From contig JAKJXP020000001.1 in assembly GCA_022225965.2 (NCBI GenBank), forward strand, positions 1,178,001 through 1,242,000: 64,000 bases of DNA, read 5' to 3'. Made by a program: the position numbers and the translations under genes. This document shows positions 61,101 through 64,000 of the stretch, piece by piece. Positions within the stretch are counted from its first letter, which is position 1; the number at the start of each line of letters is the position of its first letter. Origin of the DNA: Diatrype stigma. Lineage: Eukaryota > Ascomycota > Sordariomycetes > Xylariales > Diatrypaceae. The notes under the pieces are model-generated. The model saw only the letters and a list, made by a program, of their open reading frames with translations. It did no database searches and was not told the DNA's origin.

Positions 61101-61832
61101 ACAGATGGTTGCGCAGTCGCGCTTTCGGCCAAGTGTCTCTTCGTAGGTCTACACTCTTCGCTATCGACCAACGTGGCTCCAAACCCCCTGTCCTCGATGA
61201 GTTCCAGAATCTTATCCGTCGGTAGCAATGCGACATCGTGCTCAATGACAGCTCTCTCCGACAGCAGTGATATGCTGAAGTGCTTGACTCCGGCAACATC
61301 CGCGAACCCACTCTCTATAGCGGAGGTGCAAGCTCCGCAGGTCATGCCCTCGACTGCGACAGTTGTAATATTGGTGGCGGGCAGACTGTCGTCTTCTTCT
61401 TCGTCTTCGTCGACATCGTAAAGTGTTTGATTCTTAATTGGAAACATGGGGGAAGGCAAGTCCGTCGACAGGACATCGGCCTCGAACCCACGGTCTTCGA
61501 TGATCTCCTGGATTTGCTCGGCGGGTATCCGATGGGGGTCGTGCATGACTACGGCTCGTTCCATGACCAGACTAACTGAGACGTTGCCGACACCATCGAC
61601 GCCTTTGAAGCCCGCTTCAACAGACGAAGTACAAGAACCGCATCTAGCAGGACACATGAACAGATTAGTTAGGCCGGGTCGCGCGCTATGATCACAGCAC
61701 GCCCTTGAGGAAAGAAGCTTACGTCATGCCACCGACTCTCAAAGTGGTGGTAGCCCATCTCGGCGTCCTCGGTGTCTGCAGAGACGACCGCGCATGGTCG
61801 CTCTGCGGAACTTGGATGTGTGCCGGTGCCAT
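58175..61832 (-). CDS. CCC2: Ccc2-type copper-transporting P1B ATPase
   Basis: Cu(+)-ATPase of 1193 aa that pumps copper into the late Golgi for secreted cuproenzymes, as yeast Ccc2 and human ATP7A/B. Two exons, 61832-61723 and 61646-58175; the junction rebuilds the first metal motif, RVGGM|TCGSC. Canonical heavy-metal domains have CxxC at 38/41, 139/142 and 230/233. A fourth HMA-like fold at about 305-370 has lost its cysteines. Core P-type motifs follow: TGEAIPV in the actuator domain, CPC in the transmembrane ion path (FACPCALG), DKTGT phosphorylation site, SEHPIG (conserved His-Pro), TGDQ, and GDGINDSPALA hinge. The C-terminal tail is short, Gly-rich (GGGGGG) and basic. The start is the first ATG in frame with the junction. 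The 3' coding end is GC-rich. The upstream flank carries a hexanucleotide repeat. Confidence 0.93.
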
Positions 61833-64000
61833 CGCACAGCGATCCAGCAGGAATCCGGCGGGGAGTTCGGACGGAAAGGTCGTGGGGAGTATTCGTGGTA
61901 GTATATGTACGGCGAAGATAGAGAAGGACGTATGTACTCAAACAGGAACAGGAATAGAAATAGGAATAGGAATCGGAATAGAAAACGGCCCGCGACGCGG
62001 ATTATACAAAGGCCAGCATGGTACTGCGTACGGAGGTGTGCTCGTGTGCTCGTGTGCTCGTATGTAGGGGCGGACTGAGGAACTATGAGGGACTGCCTCG
62101 TATGTACTTAAGTATGTATAATGTGTGAGGGTATCGGTCCTTGTTTCGAAAAGAGAAGACCATTGACAGGGGTTAAGGCAATACAGGGCGCAATACAAGG
62201 GCGCAATGCAATACAAGGCACAATGCAGCAGACAAAGAGGGTATTGGTATTGTAGTTGTAGTTGATATGTCAGCGGCCCGCTCATCCATCTACGGGTTGT
62301 ACGGGCTCTCTGGAAGGATTTGGTTAGAAACTGGGCGTTGGCCGTTGGTCGCAAGTGTTGTAATATAAGGTAAGCTCACTCAATTGCAGTCAGATTACGA
62401 AGTAATAGTCACCCGTACCGCGACGAGAGAAAAAAGAGCTGGCCTGGAAGGCTTATTTTAGTGAACTAGAGTTGAGCAGCGGCTTATGGGCGTCGATCCG
62501 TGTTAGTTATACGCGCAAGCGCTCTGGCGCTCTGGCGCCATGGCGCCCGGACACCCTGAAGGCGTGTCGCTGTGCGGGTTTGACGAAACGGCTTAATTAT
62601 CGATGTCCTCAGCGTGCTGCCAAGTCTGGCCTAGTTCATCGTTAGGAGGCGTTAGAGCAGTCTAGAGGCGCTGATGCGTTCGGGATGAACCGTGTCGGCT
62701 TTCTGCCAAATCCACTGTGCGGAATCGTCGGATTTCGTAGGTCCAGAGTCCAGACCGAGACACTTCGGGATTATAGATGGAACTACTGAAGGATTGGGTG
62801 GGTGTCCGCGCATCGTCATTGGCTGGATTCACGTGTGGCTCATAACTGTATGTGTATGTATGTGTGGCACATGGCCATTGTACGAAGTACATACCCAGAT
62901 AGTCTAATGACCACCGAGCTTACAAGGTGCGAAGTAAGCATTTTTCCAACAATCCCGGCAAAATGGCAATGACCTTATCGAGAACATCCCATATTGATCA
63001 GATACCAAGGCCGATGCTGCGTATAGAGACGTTACATGGACGGAATTAACTTGATACGTCCAGCATAAGCGACAACATACCTACGCAACAGCATACGTGT
63101 GGGTTACAGCCATTCCAAAAGGGGCAATTCATACTCATGTTCCGAAGACCTCTGCTTCGCTCAAGTACTTATATAGCCATGAGTTGTAACTTCGCTACCT
63201 ACCTAGAAGGCTTATTATCTACCATAGGTAGTTTCTTGGAGATGGCATTAAGAGCCAATGTCCTCCACTGCCAATTATGTCAAATGACAAATCGAGCCAA
63301 TGTCAGCGGGAATGATGAGATACCATAGGCATCAAAGGATGGATGAAATGATAGAACAACTAAAGCATCAAGATACGACGGGAGAAGGAAGAAGGCAATA
63401 AGCAGTAAACATGAAAAAAGTGTTGAAGTCTACACTGATATACAGACTCAGGAAGACGTCTAGTACAGATGGCACCGATAATCTATGCTGATATCACTGT
63501 TACTTAGTTGTGATTACAATCTCTGGTTACCAATCATATATGTTTATATGCCAAGGAGTCAAACATCTTAGTAAACTGCCGAGCAGTACCTATCTAGTTC
63601 CATTTGCAGGCGAGCTCACACCTTCATATTCAACTCACAAACTCCCTCGATCTTCACATCCTCAACGAGAGACCGCACACCTCTGGCTAGAACATCGTGT
63701 ACACAGTGCGCTGGTGCTCATACTATCTCCTGGGGGTTTCCAATGTCAGATGATCCGGAGTTCCTGAGTGATGAGCGAGCCCAGAACGTCACACTCCAAT
63801 GAACACCTTTTGTCACCCTTATTTCTTCTTGTTGGCCTCGCTTACTTTGAACGAGGTAGTCAGCATACCACTGGGACATATCAGCGATAACATCTGTCAA
63901 TAGAACCGCGTGTCATTGAGTCAGGCAAAATGATATTGTAGCTTGTGCTTGTAACTCCCCATATGGCAGTAAATACATAGGACGGTTGAAAGATATACCA
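61833..64000. other. upstream region of the copper ATPase gene to the window edge
   Basis: No complete gene. A GCAATACA-like imperfect repeat lies at 62176-62230 and CTCTGGCGC/CATGGCGCC near-duplications at 62521-62548. At the right edge a possible minus-strand exon (63893-63846: acceptor TTGACAG, donor GTAAGC, peptide VIADMSQWYADYLVQ) may belong to a gene outside the window. Confidence 0.45.
61945..61980. repeat. GGAATA hexanucleotide tandem repeat, six copies
   Basis: Six tandem hexamers (GGAACA, GGAATA, GAAATA, GGAATA, GGAATC, GGAATA) about 110 bp upstream of the copper ATPase start, probably in its 5' UTR or core promoter. Confidence 0.85.

Noticed and set aside
1..64000. CRISPR arrays, bacterial operons or replication origins
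   Set aside because: The DNA is eukaryotic with spliceosomal introns; no spaced direct-repeat array was seen.

Overview
The window is nuclear DNA of a filamentous ascomycete (Pezizomycotina), most likely a sordariomycete. The evidence is short spliceosomal introns (mostly 50-110 bp with GTRAGT-type donors and CTRAC branch points), fungal-only protein families, and AT-rich RIP-like tracts next to GC-balanced genes. All gene models below were assembled by reading splice signals by eye. Each multi-exon coding sequence with a resolved start sums to a whole number of codons.

Layout. (1) 91-2644 (-): regulator carrying a BED-like finger and a Zn2Cys6-like cluster. (2) 4495-7473 (+): secreted GH92 alpha-mannosidase, seven exons. 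(3) 9517-10973 (+): metzincin protease. (4) 11705-11924: tRNA-derived composite sequence. (5) 12563-14561 (-): TMEM184/Ost-alpha-like membrane protein with an 18-nt microexon, divergent from (6) 15584-25541 (+): Csf1-type bridge-like lipid-transfer protein, about 3260 aa. (7) 26909-28300 (+): probable mitochondrial membrane protein. (8) 30762-32124 (+): four-helix orphan membrane protein. (9) 32.1-42 kb: gene-poor island with an AT-rich tract, a long-TIR MITE and a hAT-type MITE with 8-bp target duplications. (10) 41962-45013 (+): GH3/PA14 beta-glucosidase. (11) 45979-48117 (-): C2H2 protein built from eleven exons, nine of them tiny, with all ten introns in phase 0. (12) 49291-51583 (-): Cdc1/Ted1-like metallophosphoesterase. 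(13) 52278-52900: second MITE with perfect 82-bp TIRs. (14) 53528-54691 (-): ToxD-like MDR oxidoreductase. (15) 55650-56933 (-): secretory lipase. (16) 58175-61832 (-): Ccc2-type copper ATPase.

Function. The genes do not form one pathway. There is a loose set of nutrient-acquisition hydrolases (GH92, GH3, lipase, possibly the metzincin) and a set of secretory or endomembrane housekeeping proteins (Csf1-like, Cdc1/Ted1-like, TMEM184-like, Ccc2-like). Csf1 and Cdc1/Ted1 homologues both touch GPI-anchor lipid metabolism in yeast, but they lie 24 kb apart and no linkage is claimed.

The most unusual object is the phase-0 mini-exon gene at 46-48 kb. Its exon starts, donor sites and introns look like diverged copies of one repeated exon-intron unit.
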